Part shown: piece by piece, positions 36,837 to 50,037 of the stretch | How positions within the stretch are numbered: position 1 is the stretch's first letter | Layout: each line of letters starts with the position of its first letter | Origin: Axinella damicornis | Lineage: Eukaryota > Porifera > Demospongiae > Axinellida > Axinellidae | NCBI GenBank assembly: GCA_963931865.1 | Contig: OZ007509.1 | Location: forward strand, 15,594,483 to 15,658,482 | Direction: 5' to 3' | Length of the DNA stretch: 64,000 nt | The notes under the pieces: generated by a model | The model's database searches: none | Seen by the model: the letters and a program-made list of their open reading frames with translations, nothing else | What the model was told of the DNA's origin: nothing | Position numbers and translations under genes: made by a program

Positions 36837-38778
36837 ATGGCTGTCAGAGAAACTGTGAAATCCAAACTGCAGTCCAATTTGACCGGCTTCAGCGCCCTCA
36901 CCAGGTAAAACAGGTGTAGTGATAAATCTCTGATAGGTGCCGTTGTACCTATCAGAGAGGCTATCTGTACAAGGTGAGGGGTCTTGATAAATTTGTTTTG
37001 GCCCCCCTGAAAAGAGCGGGGTGGAGTTACAAATGCAACTAAAACTACATCACAGTCAATAGCTGGTGCCTGTGACTGGAGCTTAGACCAAGCAAACTAC
37101 ATCCGACGTGGATATTGGTCCGTCAGGAAGTATTTACTTTAGGTATAGGTACCGGAAATGCGCGTGCATGTAGAACCAGCCCTGGCCCTAACCCATTGCC
37201 CTACTTCCCGCCAGACCAATATCCATTTAGCTGGCTTGGTCTAAGTTCCATGGAACTCACATACTGATGAACTCCAACCAGGACTTAGCCAGTTGCCGAA
37301 AACAACAGAAGAACAGAAAACGTGATAGGCCTGCATGGGAACTAGTCTGGCGCAGCCAGACCCTCGAGGGTCTGGCTGCGCCAGACTACATGGGAACAAG
37401 GCCACTCACTATTTGTGTGCATGTGGACAGGTGGTGCTCACATCACTTTCTGCTTGCAGTTCATCAGTAAGTAGGAAATGCTCGGTTGAAGCTATTGTCT
37501 AGGGGATGAAACACTCTGCAATCTGATTGGCTTTTACTAGCCCTTTCGTTTCCTCTCTCTGCAAGTAAAACTGACCTACAATTGTATGTGACTAGAGTCA
37601 CCCCTCCCCTTGCCTTCTCCTTGTCTGGGGCTGAACCTGAATGAGCCTAGCCTGGGAATGAGGCTAGCCCGAGAATGGAGCATAGGCTGGGAATAGGGCT
37701 ATCCTGGGAATGGGGCATAGCCTGGGAACGGGGCTAGCCTGGGATTGGATCTTAACTTTGGAGTATGGCTGACCTTATATTTAGAACTAGACAAGATAAT
37801 TATGTTGTTAGTATTGCACCGATAATCGGATGGCTGTGGTAGATCAGCTGGTATTGGCTATTGGCAAATGTGGAAGTTGAACAATAGTAACTGTTGTTAT
37901 GTTGCACTGCCATCTTTCCCTACCATGCAGGCAGCTGATGGAGGTCGTAGTTGGTGATATGAAGCCCGGGACTGGCCAGCAAACCCAGCTCTCCACAGTT
38001 AGTCAGTTGAGCCAAATGTTCTTTTGTTGCCCTACTGAGCTTAAATCACCTGTAGGAGAAATGAAATGGGAGAAGGGAAGGACCTTCAAAGGGGAGGACA
38101 TTTTCCTTTCTCCAGGTGTTGGACAAGCTTATTGAGAGAGACAGAGAAATCCAACAGCTCACGGAAACAGGTAGCCACGAAGTTAAAGCTTATGCATCGA
38201 ACATAGTGCTTGAGACTTCGTACAACTTTTAAGACTGTGCTGTAGATACTCATCCACTGTCTACAACTTCAGTGTAGTATTCTAACTGCAATATGTGCTT
38301 ATCTCCTGCTTATTTTCTCCCTCCTCCCCCTCTCTGTTCCCTTCTCCCGTTCCTCTCCACCTCATCCCCCCCACCCCTCCCTCTACCCCCTCATGCACAC
38401 AAACACCAACACACTCACACACAGCTCTTGAGATGCGTAGCCGCCAGAAGGAGATTGACAGAGTAGATATTGAGCTCGACAGAAGATCACAAGAGATCAG
38501 AGAGCTTCAGAGCAGGCTGCAAGATGCTGAGAAGATTCTGGTGAGCCTAACACATGTCTCACAACCGTACCACACTCCTAGACAAAGCGATAAAATATTT
38601 GAGGTGGCAGATCACTCTGCTACCAAGCAACAATGTAGTGTACCTCCAGTATTCTAACTGCAATATGTGCCCTTCTGCTCTACAGGAGTTGGCTGTGTAC
38701 CACAGCAAGCAGAAGCTAGAGTCTGTAAAGCAGGCAAATACAGGTGTGTGTAGTATGGTGTATGTGGTGAGAGTGCGG

Positions 38779-38814
<36 letters not shown>

Positions 38815-41800
38815 GCTGGCTGAAAAACACAACTACTCTCTATTGCTCTGGTGGGACTTGACTGTGGGAGAATAGGCTAGTAGTGGGAGAGAGCTGATTG
38901 TAAGTGGGGGGCGGGGCTGGTCTATAAGCTGTGAGTGTGAGGTGGAGAAGCGAGTGGATTAATCTGAGCTTAGTGTCATTCCCAGGCTGTGTGGGAGGAG
39001 TGGTATGGCCTGGGAACAAGGCTAAAGCTTGTAGTAAGATGTGTGCTTGCTGTGGGAGGTAAGGCTGCTTATGTACCGGTATTCTGGACGCAAGGGGTGG
39101 GGGTGGGCTTGTTTTAAGGTGTAATCTGGAAGCTTGCTGCATGCTTGCAGTGGTAGGTGGGGCTGCTTGTACAGCTGCTGCATGCTTGCAGTGGTAGGTG
39201 GGGCTGCTTGTACAGCTGGCCTCTAATGTAATCTGGAAATGGGTGGGTTGGTTTTAAATCTGAGCTGTAATCTTGAAGCTTGCTACTTGTGGAATGCAGG
39301 ACATTGGAGGGCGAGCCTGAGCGAAGTGCATGCACGTGCAGGACATGCCTTGAGCAGTTTCATTCACATGAATATCATCAGAATGTGACTGGGCAATGAG
39401 CATTGTAGGCCACATGCAGAAATTATGACACTAAACAATCATAAACTCATGCACATCACAGCAACTGGTTTGTGTTAGCTGAAGCAGTCTAGCAGGTACG
39501 TCACCGGCCACAGCAGTAGGTCCACGAGCTGTCTCCGTCTTTGTTGTCTTCACCGAGGAGGCAGAAGTTCATGGTGCTCTAGCCAATTAATAGGTAGGTC
39601 CATGGGTTGTCTCCATCTTTGTTGTCGCCACCGAGAAGGCAGAATGTTAATGGTTCGCTTATTGCTGTAGCCAATGAATATGTAGGTCCACGAGTGGTCT
39701 CCGTCTTTGTTGTCGCCATCGCCCATTGAACAGTAGACGTAGGGTTCATTGAATTTGAATATTATTGTGCACGTGCAAGTGAAATCCGCTGATTTAAAAT
39801 TTCCGGTAAGTGGTAGGTCCAAGCAAGCAAGCACACACGCACTGCACAATGAAGTCACGCTCAGGCTCACCCCAATAATTATTATGCTGACATGGGATGG
39901 GGTTGTTTGTACAGCTGTGGTCTAATGTAATCTGGAAGAGGGGGTGAGGCTCAAACTGGTTTTAAATCTGAGCTGTAATCTGGAGCTCGTTATTATGCTT
40001 GCAGTGGGAGGTGGGGCTGCATGTACAGCTGGGCTCTAGGAGTGGGGGTGGGGCTGGGCTGGAGCTAATCTGGGAGCTTGCATATGCTTGCAGTAGGAGG
40101 TGGCTGCTTGTAGGGCTACGGTCTAATGTGACCTGAAGTGGGGGGTGGGGCTGAAGCTTGCAAAGTATAATCTGGGAGTGGGAAGAGCTAGCTCTGTGCT
40201 GGGAGTAGGGGTGGGACTATTTGTGTGGGAGTGGAGGGGCCCAGAGTCAGGTTGATTTTAAACAAAGAGTGGGGGTGGGGCTGCTTGTTAACTTGGGAAT
40301 GCGGGGTGGAGCTGGTTGTAACTTGTAAGCAGAGAGTGGGGGTGGGGCTGCTTGTTAACCTGGGAGTGGATACCCTTGTTCCCAGCCCGTAGGAGAATGG
40401 CCTATCAACTTACACGAGTTCAAACTGTTACTTCCGCTGCCAGAGAGTTTGCAGTACCCATCAGATTTCATAACGTTGTCACATGACAATTACCCAATGG
40501 TGTCATGCATTTAAACGTCACAGTCACGCCCATTCATTGTAATAGTCGATTGCTCAATTGCGCTATTGTTAGGCGCTCTGCACGATGGTTTTTGTTTGTT
40601 CAACTTCTGCTTGTCTTCTGCAACAGAACCTACAGCAAACAGTTGCCTCCACAAGCGGGAAAGGACCGTTCTCAGTAGATGGAAAAATCAGAAGTATCAC
40701 GTGCAGTTGCCAGGCCATTTCTCCTACAGCCTGGAATGAGGCTGCTAGCCGCTAGGGAGTGGGGGGTTGTAAACTGAGAGTGGGGGTGGGGCTGCTTGAG
40801 TGGGGAGGTGGAACTGGTTGTAAAACTATGAGTGGGGGTGGGGCTGCTTGTTAACCTGGGAGTGGGGGATGGAACTGATTGTAAATCTAGGAGTGGGGGT
40901 GGGGCTGCTGGTAAACTGGGATGAAATCTGAGAGTGGGGAGATTTGTAAGTTGGGGGCAAGCCTGAGCGAGAGTGTGACTTCATTGCACAGTGTGTGTGT
41001 ATGTTTGCTTGACCGGTGGATCTTGCACTTACCATAAATTTTAAATTAGCGTATTACACTCGCACGTGGACAATTTAGGGCATGCATGTAGTGCAGTTGA
41101 ACAAACCATGAAAAGTTCCTACTATGATGCAAGAAACCAACCGTGAACAGTCTACTTGTTCGATGGACGATCGCGACAACAAAGACGGAGACCACTCGTG
41201 GACCTACCTATTCATTGGCTATAAGTGAACCGTGAACAGTCTAACTCCTTGGTCAGTGGCGACAACAAAGACAGACCGCTCGTGGACCTAGCTATCTAAG
41301 TTGGTTGTTGGCTTAAGCCATTGGTGACGTACCTGCTAGACTGCTTCAGCTAATCTGACTCACAGTTCCTGTGATGTACTTGAGTATATTTTAGGATCAT
41401 AATTTCTGTGACCTGAGATTGTACTATGCTCACTGCTCAGTCTCATGCAACTGCTCCGTGTGCATGCACTTGTGCTAATTGTGGGGGTGGGGCTGCTTGT
41501 ACTTGGTATGTATAAGCTGAGAGTGGGGGTGGGGTTGGTATCCAGTACCTCCCATTCCTGCAGGCCCAGTATCTCCAGAGGAGCTAATCCAGGTTGAGGG
41601 GTGGGGCTAGTTGTAAACTAGGAGTGGGGGTGGGCATGGCTGCTATCTTTGAGCCGGGGGTGGGGCTGGCTGCAAGCTGAGAGTAGGGGATGGAGCTGGT
41701 TATTCAGTACCTCCCATTCCTGCAGGTGCTGTCTCTCCAGAGGAACTAATCCGGTATGCCCACCGCATCAGTCAGGCGAGGTCAACAGTCTCACCAGTTG

Positions 41801-44800
41801 GCTGGCAGCCGAGTGAGTTGTGTGCTTTGGAGTTGTGTATGTGTAATTACCTCTGCATTGCACTAGAGCTGTCTTAGCCTCATTCCCAGGTGCTCGGGAA
41901 CGAGGCTAGAGCTGTCTGCACGTAATATGTTACAGGTGTCTGAATGTAATACTACGTTACACTGTGTATTTTAATTGCCAAGCCTAGCAAGGCAAGTAAT
42001 TTTGACAGCGGCAGTCCGATACTGAGCTAGCGTTTGTATGTATATGCAACTTCCCGTCATGTTTTATAATAAAGTTAGTATCACATCTGCGTATTTGGTC
42101 CATCGGCGTGTGGAACAGCTGCTGTGGATGACGATTATAAACGTTGACGGCTCACACGGTGGAAACAAAGGTACATGTTATTCCATTCAGTTCTCGTGCT
42201 TTATCTGCGACAGCATCGTAAGTATCCCTTGTGCCTTGGCATTCGGTGACGCACACATCAACGAACACATCCATTTCTGTAGACAGCTCTCTCTTCCTTG
42301 AAGAAGAAACGTCACACCTCTCCACGTGTAACCAGGTGGGCACGCTCTGACACTATTACGCAAGGCTTCTGAGTGAACTTAGACCTAGTATGATGCTATG
42401 TATGTGTAACACTGAGTTGTCAGTAAGTTGGATATCTGTGCTGTATGTAACTGTCATGCTGACATTGTGCTAACTCTACAGCTACAACAGAGGTGCTGAA
42501 AGAGCTCTCTCTGACCATAACGTAAACAACGAGCACTCCATGGCATCGTTATGGTAGTTATGATGTCACGGTGGCACTGTATCATGTGTGAATCCTTCCT
42601 TTCTGATTTTCCCAAATCTGTGAGTCCAGGATCTGTGACGGAAGGCCTAGGCACGAGTCTAATCCATTGTCTGTCTGTCTATATGGCAAGAAATTGTTTC
42701 TGTCAGGAAATTGAGCTACAGCAAATGAAATTTGTCATCTCTTAGCTTAAGTGTAGTCTACCTGGTATAGTCTGAATGTATGCACAACACAAATCGATGA
42801 AAGCACTCTCACTGTCTTGTGACATGCTCTAGCCCCATCTCTGTAGCCATTGAAGAGGTCAGTGCATGTGACGAGTCAGGCAATATATAACTATCATTAG
42901 GGCAAGCCTGAGTGACCCCACAGTAGCGTGAACTGGGTACACTTTCTCTGGATAACGGATCACTTGTGCGTGTATGTGTACACTTTGTCTGGATCACCTG
43001 TGTGTGTCTGTATGTATGTAGTGTATATGTAGTCTTCGATAGTCTAGTATGTATGGGCAGCTGTTTTGTAGTGAACTCAAGAACAATGAAGCTGGATGAC
43101 GAAAGGACTGAATACAGCCTTCTTTTGACGATGAAAGCAGGTTTGCTAAATCAAATTATTGCTGGATGGGTAGGGAGAGTTGGCATGCCATCAAAAAGCT
43201 TTTAAACCTACCATTCCTGATTCTCAAGGTCAGGTATCCAGCAATAAAAAATAAGTTTATGGTTTCTTTTGTTACGGGGTGGTTATAGTAATGAATTCAA
43301 ATGGTACATACTGTAAAAACATTCTTCTGCAACTAACGGAACGTTTCTTGTGTCACAGGTAAAACTATTCAATTCAAAACTGCTGCGTACAACCTTGATC
43401 TACAACTGTTACAAGGATGGAAGACCACTCATAGACTTTCCTCTTCAGCGATGGGGCTACTGCATGGCAACAAAGACGGCGAGAGTGCTTTAGTCTGTCC
43501 ATGCCAGTGATGGGGCTACATCAAGAGTGCATGATGACATCATCGTTATGTCATCATGCACTCTTGGGATACATATACCACACGGCAGCTATGGCAATGA
43601 GAAGCCCAGAGGCTTCAATGAGGCTTTTGCCAGAAGGAGTATTGTGGGTGAGGGGCAGCAACAGAACGGAGAACGGGAGCAATGGTAGTCTCGGTCCCAG
43701 ACCCAAACCAACCCCAGCGCGGATCGCTTCCAGTATCACGCCCGTGATACTGGAAGCGATCCGTGCTGGGGTTGGTTTGGGTCTGGGACCGAGACTAGGC
43801 AACTGGCCACGACTTGTAGTAGCTATACTTGGGTCCCTCGGGGCATTTGTCTGTTGTTTAATAGTGCTTTCAGCTGTCCACATGCACAGCCATCTGTCTT
43901 GCGAAGCATGTGAAGTGGTGTGCTGGATAAGTGCGCACCATGTATAACACCTTGTGTGTGTCTGCCTCTGGTGTGCGTGCATTTGCGTGGCCTCTGAGAT
44001 CCTGTAGTCTAAGACTGCTTTCTGTGTGTAGTGTAATGAGGGCCCACAATGTCATACATAGTTATCTTTGCCTGGGGGGTATCCTGTCTCTGAAGGTAAT
44101 GCTCTCTTCTCTGGCCACATCAAGAGCCTGATAATTAAATTCTCTGTAGTGCAAACTCTTTACCTTTAGAAGTATCAAGTTACCAGTTTGCAGCCAGTTG
44201 GGTAGGCAGTTGGCTGTGAGTTGAGATAAAGTGGGCACAAAGGAGAGATCAAAGAAGCTGTTTGGATAGTGTCCTCCTCTCTTCTTAAGAGGAGTTGGTT
44301 GCTATGGCAGCTCATGAAGCTTCTCTCTTGGCAGCTCCTGATCACCAAAAGGAATTTGGGGTTTTGAAGGCAAAGGTGCATGTTTAAGTATTGCATTATT
44401 GTGTGTGCATAACATAATGTGTCGAAGGCAGTGCACAGAGGCGTGTAGTGCTGATCAGTCCGCGCAAAGCGCAGAAAAATTTTTCACCTTTATTTCGGGA
44501 TGGGCTTTCATGGCACCTTCGTGCTTTGCACTGCTAGTTCCAGATGTAAAAGGATTGCGGGACCCAGGGCCGCCATGTGCTTCCGTTTCTTGCTCAAATT
44601 TCGCTCACACAACATAATACGTACATACACGTAAATATACTAGATTGTGGTCTTGTTCCCAAGCCATTCGGTTTCAGCCAGTAATTGCAATGTAGCGGCA
44701 GCTAGTTAGTAACTGAGCGCTCGATGCTGCCCTCGATGCTCGTCACCGCTGCAAGCAAGCGCTTGAAATTATAGGTTGAAAGTAACTTCATTAAGAAAGG

Positions 44801-47800
44801 GGGTTCGACCGAACCCAACGAACTACCCCTGGATCCACCACTGGAACCAGTAGGTAATCTTGATGAGGAGCATCCAGTTCACATAGCAAGTCACCTACCC
44901 TCCATCCCCCTTCTGCAGATTTTAAGTAGGGGACTGTTTGATCACTGAATCTTCGTAAGTATATAATACCTGCAGAGCAAGAGGGAAGCACTATTTGCTA
45001 TCCCCCCCCCCCCCCCCCCCCCCCTGCCCCAAGCAGCTGCAAACAATTACGATTAGTAGCAAATAGGCTGAAATAGGCATTGCTGCTAGCACGCCCAACC
45101 CTTGTTTGGAGAGTGGAAAGGAGTGGGTGTATTATTTCCAGTGGCCACAATTGCCTTCCCTCCAAGTCTCCCCCAAGCCTCCTCCCTTTACTACAAGATA
45201 CTAGATTTGGATAAGATGTGTTGATTGTTTTAGAAATCTTGGTTTTACAACTCTTGGTTTTATCAAGAGTCTGGTTTTATGGCTAGTGGTTTTATAATAG
45301 CCTCATTCCCAGGCTGTCTCCTGCTCCAGTTTTAGCCTCATGCATGACCTTTGAACCGTCCATCGGAAAAAGTGGGAGAAGCTGTCTCCCTCTCCATTTG
45401 TAGCCACTTATCTGACGAGCGGTTCAAAGGTCACGTATGCAGCTAAAAGCTGAGCGGGAAACAACCTGGGAACGAGGCTGGTTATATGACTCATGGTATA
45501 TGCCTCCAATTTTTACCATCCTATTACTGGTGTTGGGAAGGAAGTGAATGTGTACTATAGAAAGAGCTCTCTGCTTCTGACTATGGAGCTACACAACGCT
45601 GCCGCCGCCGGGAGAATGGACTCTCTTGTTTACTGCATGTGGTCTCTTGTCCTTTGCACCCACGTCTCCCTGTGGGGAAACTTACAAGCACTGTTCTAGA
45701 ACCACATTACCCTATAGGGTTAATTCACCTAGGCAGCTGTTATGTGGTAACGTAATATTTATATTTAGTTGTAGTTTATCATTCCAACGTTCCCACAGGA
45801 ATGTGCTAGGAAGTCTGCCATATGGTTTCTCCATGGCAACAGGAGCATTCTTATGCCTATTGGTTGGTAATTGGCCATCTTAGCCCAAGTAGGGGCCAGG
45901 ATAGCCCCAGCATGTAGGTGGCTTTGGAATGTGAACATGTGGTAATTCAATGCCTATGGGAGTGTGTTTTCATCAATCAATCATTCCAAGAAATATTTGT
46001 TTGTGATCATATATCTGATGTGTATGTGACGTAGTTGTGTAGCAGTGTCGGAAGCTCACCGGCAACCTGCAAACGCTTAGCAGTGGCATAGTGGGTGGGT
46101 TACAAGGGCTCCCCCATTCCCTCGCTTCCCCCTCCCCACTCCTCTCCCCCTCCCCCCTCTTCTCCCCTTCCCCCTATCCCCCTTCCCTCCTCCCCCTCTC
46201 CCCCTCCTTCCTCCCCTCCCCCTCTCCCCCTTCCCCTCCCTCTCCCTCTCCCCCTTCCCCTCCCCCTCCCCCCTCCTCCCTCCCCCCTCCTCCCTCCCCC
46301 CTCCTCCCTCCCCCCTCCTCCCTCCCCCCTCCTCCCTCCCCCCTCCTCCCTCCCCCCTCCTCCCTCCCCCCTCCTCCCTCCCCCCTCCCCGGGTTGGCTT
46401 TGCATCTTGGCTCACCAAGTGGAATCTATAGCCATGAATCCTGGCATAAAGTGCTGGGCTGTCAGCTATAGTGGACGAGGGACTGGCGTACTGGAAATCC
46501 AGATTCTCTGCGTATTTTTCTAAAAGGTACCTAACCCCCGTTTGTGGCCGTGTGCCCCCTATAGGGCCTATAGTGTACCCCTTTATTTTCAGAAATCATA
46601 CAGGGTACAATGCACAGTTCACAGTGATTCAGAGTCACTATCGACATTACACGTAAATGGCAGTGAAGCAGTGGGCGTGGTATAGTGCAGAATTTCCACA
46701 CTTTGCATGTGCGTACCCCCTATTGCTAGCCTCGTTCCCAAGCCACGTGGGAGGAGTAAAGTGCTTCTCTCCTCCCACGCAGCCTGGAACAATGCTACCC
46801 CTATTGCGTAACCTTTGTGGGAGCTCACTATACACTGCTTGAAGTCTGATGGGCCATGGCCTCGTTCTCAGGCCCCCTAGTCCCCTACTCCGTGTGCTCT
46901 GGAAACTGATGAGATGGGATGTCTGCAGTGGATAAACTTACTTGTCAGCTGCTTATCTGCAACTCAGAACCAACACGACTGGATAATGTGGCACGAGGCA
47001 TCCATTCATGGATCCTTCCACATTGCCCACATACCTGGCATGATTGAGCAAGTTATAACGTTCAACGATTGTAACTATGGATATTGTTCCTATGTTGTTC
47101 AGTGCCGGATTGGGTTCCATGCATATCATATCCATATTTGGACAAAAATTTTGTTGGTTGGATTTGCTGTTCACAGTCTAGGAGTGATGACGCTGGTACA
47201 ATGTGTGCAGACAAGTACTACAAAGGAATGCGCCTAGCATCAGTTATAACAGTTATCTGGACAGCCCCATTGTGTAGCTGAGTAAACTGTGTGTTTGTCT
47301 GGAGGTTGCCATGGGAACTGTGGGTTTGAGGTTTCCTGTTCATTGGCAGGAGCTTATGAGCCGCCAAATAATTATGCATACTGACATCGAAAATGTACAC
47401 CACTATATTCAAATCGTAAATTTGAAAGTTCCTGAGTTGGCCATACAGCCCCTTGCCGTCACAATTTTAAGGTCAGTAGTTGACCTGACTTTGTGATTGT
47501 AAAACAGCATGCCACCTCGAAACAGCAAAAGAGCGCAAGCCATATCTCTAATCTCAGGCCTAGGGAGAAGGCAGAAAGCTTTACGCAGAGTAAGGCAAAA
47601 GGAGATGGTTGTTTGCTATGTGTAAACTATGCGATTGTAATTTCAGTAATGACCTCATCCTCACTGACCTATAGTACCTACCCGGGTACCCATCAGCTTG
47701 CTAATATGTCACAGTACATAAGCTGCAACATACTAGCACCTTCTTGTTTCAACGTTTGCACTCCAGTTTGTGTGCTTGCAGGTTTGAAGAGATGTGAAAC

Positions 47801-49991
47801 AATGTCTTCTTCGTAGAGTTTCCCTTTCCTTAAACATGTACTGCAAATAATATAAGCTTGAATGTAGTCTGTTGAGCTAGACCAATTTCTCTCGCTCAGG
47901 AAGTCGGAGGCGGGATGAAATAAAATATTGGTCTAGCTTGATAGACTAGCTTGGAGGTGGCTAGGAATTGTCTGGGTCCTGGGGACTAGTCCGGTTTCTC
48001 CCTGTGCGTGAGGAACAAAAGGACAGCTGAGGACCAAATTAGGAAGTACAAAGATGCATACCGACAGGAGTAGAGTAATTAGCAGTTGGGTTTAAATTAA
48101 TTGGTACTATCAACAGAAGCATCCGAGAATGCCAGCAATTTGCAGGTTGGCAAACTATTACTCAGTAAGTGGCTGTGCTAGCACACACTGTTAGGGTGGG
48201 GGAGAGTCCGGGAAGAAAGGGAAGGCTTGACTAATCTGTAAATATTGTGTGCCAAGAGTTTGGCAACTTTGTCTGTGGGTAGTGTTTGTACCAGGAAGAC
48301 TGAACTGTTACAAAAGTCCTTACTGAATGGATTCCCAGAGCGCACGCCAGCAAGATAGCCCCCACAAGGACAACCAAAATTATGAGCATCCGTAATTGGT
48401 GTTTGTTTGGTTGTCTTTGACGTCACCTTGCATCATTGCTTGCATTGCTTGCAGGTCTGAACAGATTTTCAGTTCACGTGCCAGCAAGATAGCCCCACAA
48501 GGGCAACAGAATCCATAATGGACGTTCAGTTACCTCTGACAGCAGCTGATGTCCATTGAGGCTGTGGTGACTTCCATTCTGGTCATGTGGCATGGAAATT
48601 TGGTGGGAAATTTGGGCAACTACGGGCCAAAATCCTAGGTTTGAATCCCACCTGTTGCTTCGCAGGTAGAGTGTTTTCTTTACTCCTCCTCCCCCTTGGA
48701 GACCAGCCTTTGGCTGAAAGGGCTTGGAGATTAACCTCAACACCTGTATATACCTTTCACATTTACTGCCTATGGCTGTGATGAGTGTGGCCGTCAAATC
48801 AACTGTTACCATGTTTCTGGTGACCCAGAGTCCATGGTGGCTTTTGGCGTTTTGGCAGCAGTAACTCCACTGTGACTTGGCATTTTGGGAGCAGAAACTC
48901 CACTGTGACTTTGTGGCGGTGAATCTTAGTCACAGATGTTAGTTATGCAGTATTTATAGGAGTGGCCTTCCTTTGCTGAACTGTACAGCTGTGAAGGGCT
49001 TTAGCCAGCTTGGCAATGGGTGAGGAATTCTCGACATTCTTGCGTATTGGGCATCCAAAAATGGAGGCTTAGATTGGTGGGAAATTTGTACGGCAATTCC
49101 CACATACATCAACACTGGTGCGGCATTCCTTGAAGCCTCTTCCTTACCTTGATGGTGTTTGCGTACAAATGATCAGGTCAGCACCTCCTGCGTGTGCGGA
49201 ATTCTTTGTGCCATTCTGTGTCTTCTCGTATCATCAATCAGGTGATTCTGTTGAACAAAAATGTAATTGAAATTGCATGCATATGCTCGCATGGCAAACA
49301 GCAATTACCAAATACATGAAACTGTCATTTATTGAGGCTTCATTAAAGGAAGTTTTGGATGCTTTGCATTTCAAGCACTTTGTTGTGCCTGAACGTAACA
49401 TCGCCTAGCTATGAACTGGTACTGCATCTATTATAGTAACAATACTAAATTGGGAACCTTTGGAATTCCTTTGTGCTGCGTATTTCCATGACCACCTCAA
49501 AGGGTTTTGACATTGGAGGGGGGATTGTGTGTACATTGCGTATTAGGAAAGTCAGACAAAGCAGGTCATCAGATCCAAGGAAGACATCACGGTGGAACCT
49601 CTATTATGAGGACACCATTGGGCGAAAAAGGAGTTGTGTCCTTTGTAGAAAGGATGTCCTCTTTTTGTGTAAACCAATTTTTAATTTGAGCCTCAAAATC
49701 ATCCTTTGTAGAGAGGTCTATTATATTGCGTCCCTATTACGGAGAGTCCACTGTTGTAGCGCATACCTTGTGGAAGCAGCTGCATGGAGGAAGCGTACAG
49801 CAGATGTAGTCCTCGCTTCTTCTCACCCAGTCACTCCTCTCTGCCCTGCTCTCTTCAGAGGCATTCACTGTGATTTTGCTCACCATTGCAAGCAATAGCT
49901 CCACCTTGAGTATAGATTCAGCCACACCCTCATGCCACAATTACACAATTAAGTGTGACATATATACATAGAGTACATACCAGGTGTTTAT

Positions 49992-50037
<46 letters not shown>

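Noticed and set aside
46077..46523. Proline/serine or glycine/arginine ORFs
   Set aside because: Product of the CT minisatellite.
48640..48665. Possible tRNA B box (GGTTTGAATCCCACC)
   Set aside because: I could not find a matching A box or cloverleaf arms at the right distance; probably chance or an old SINE trace.
49473..49898. 141-codon ORF in MED4 intron 6
   Set aside because: No recognisable domain; contains internally repeated DNA words typical of a decayed element.
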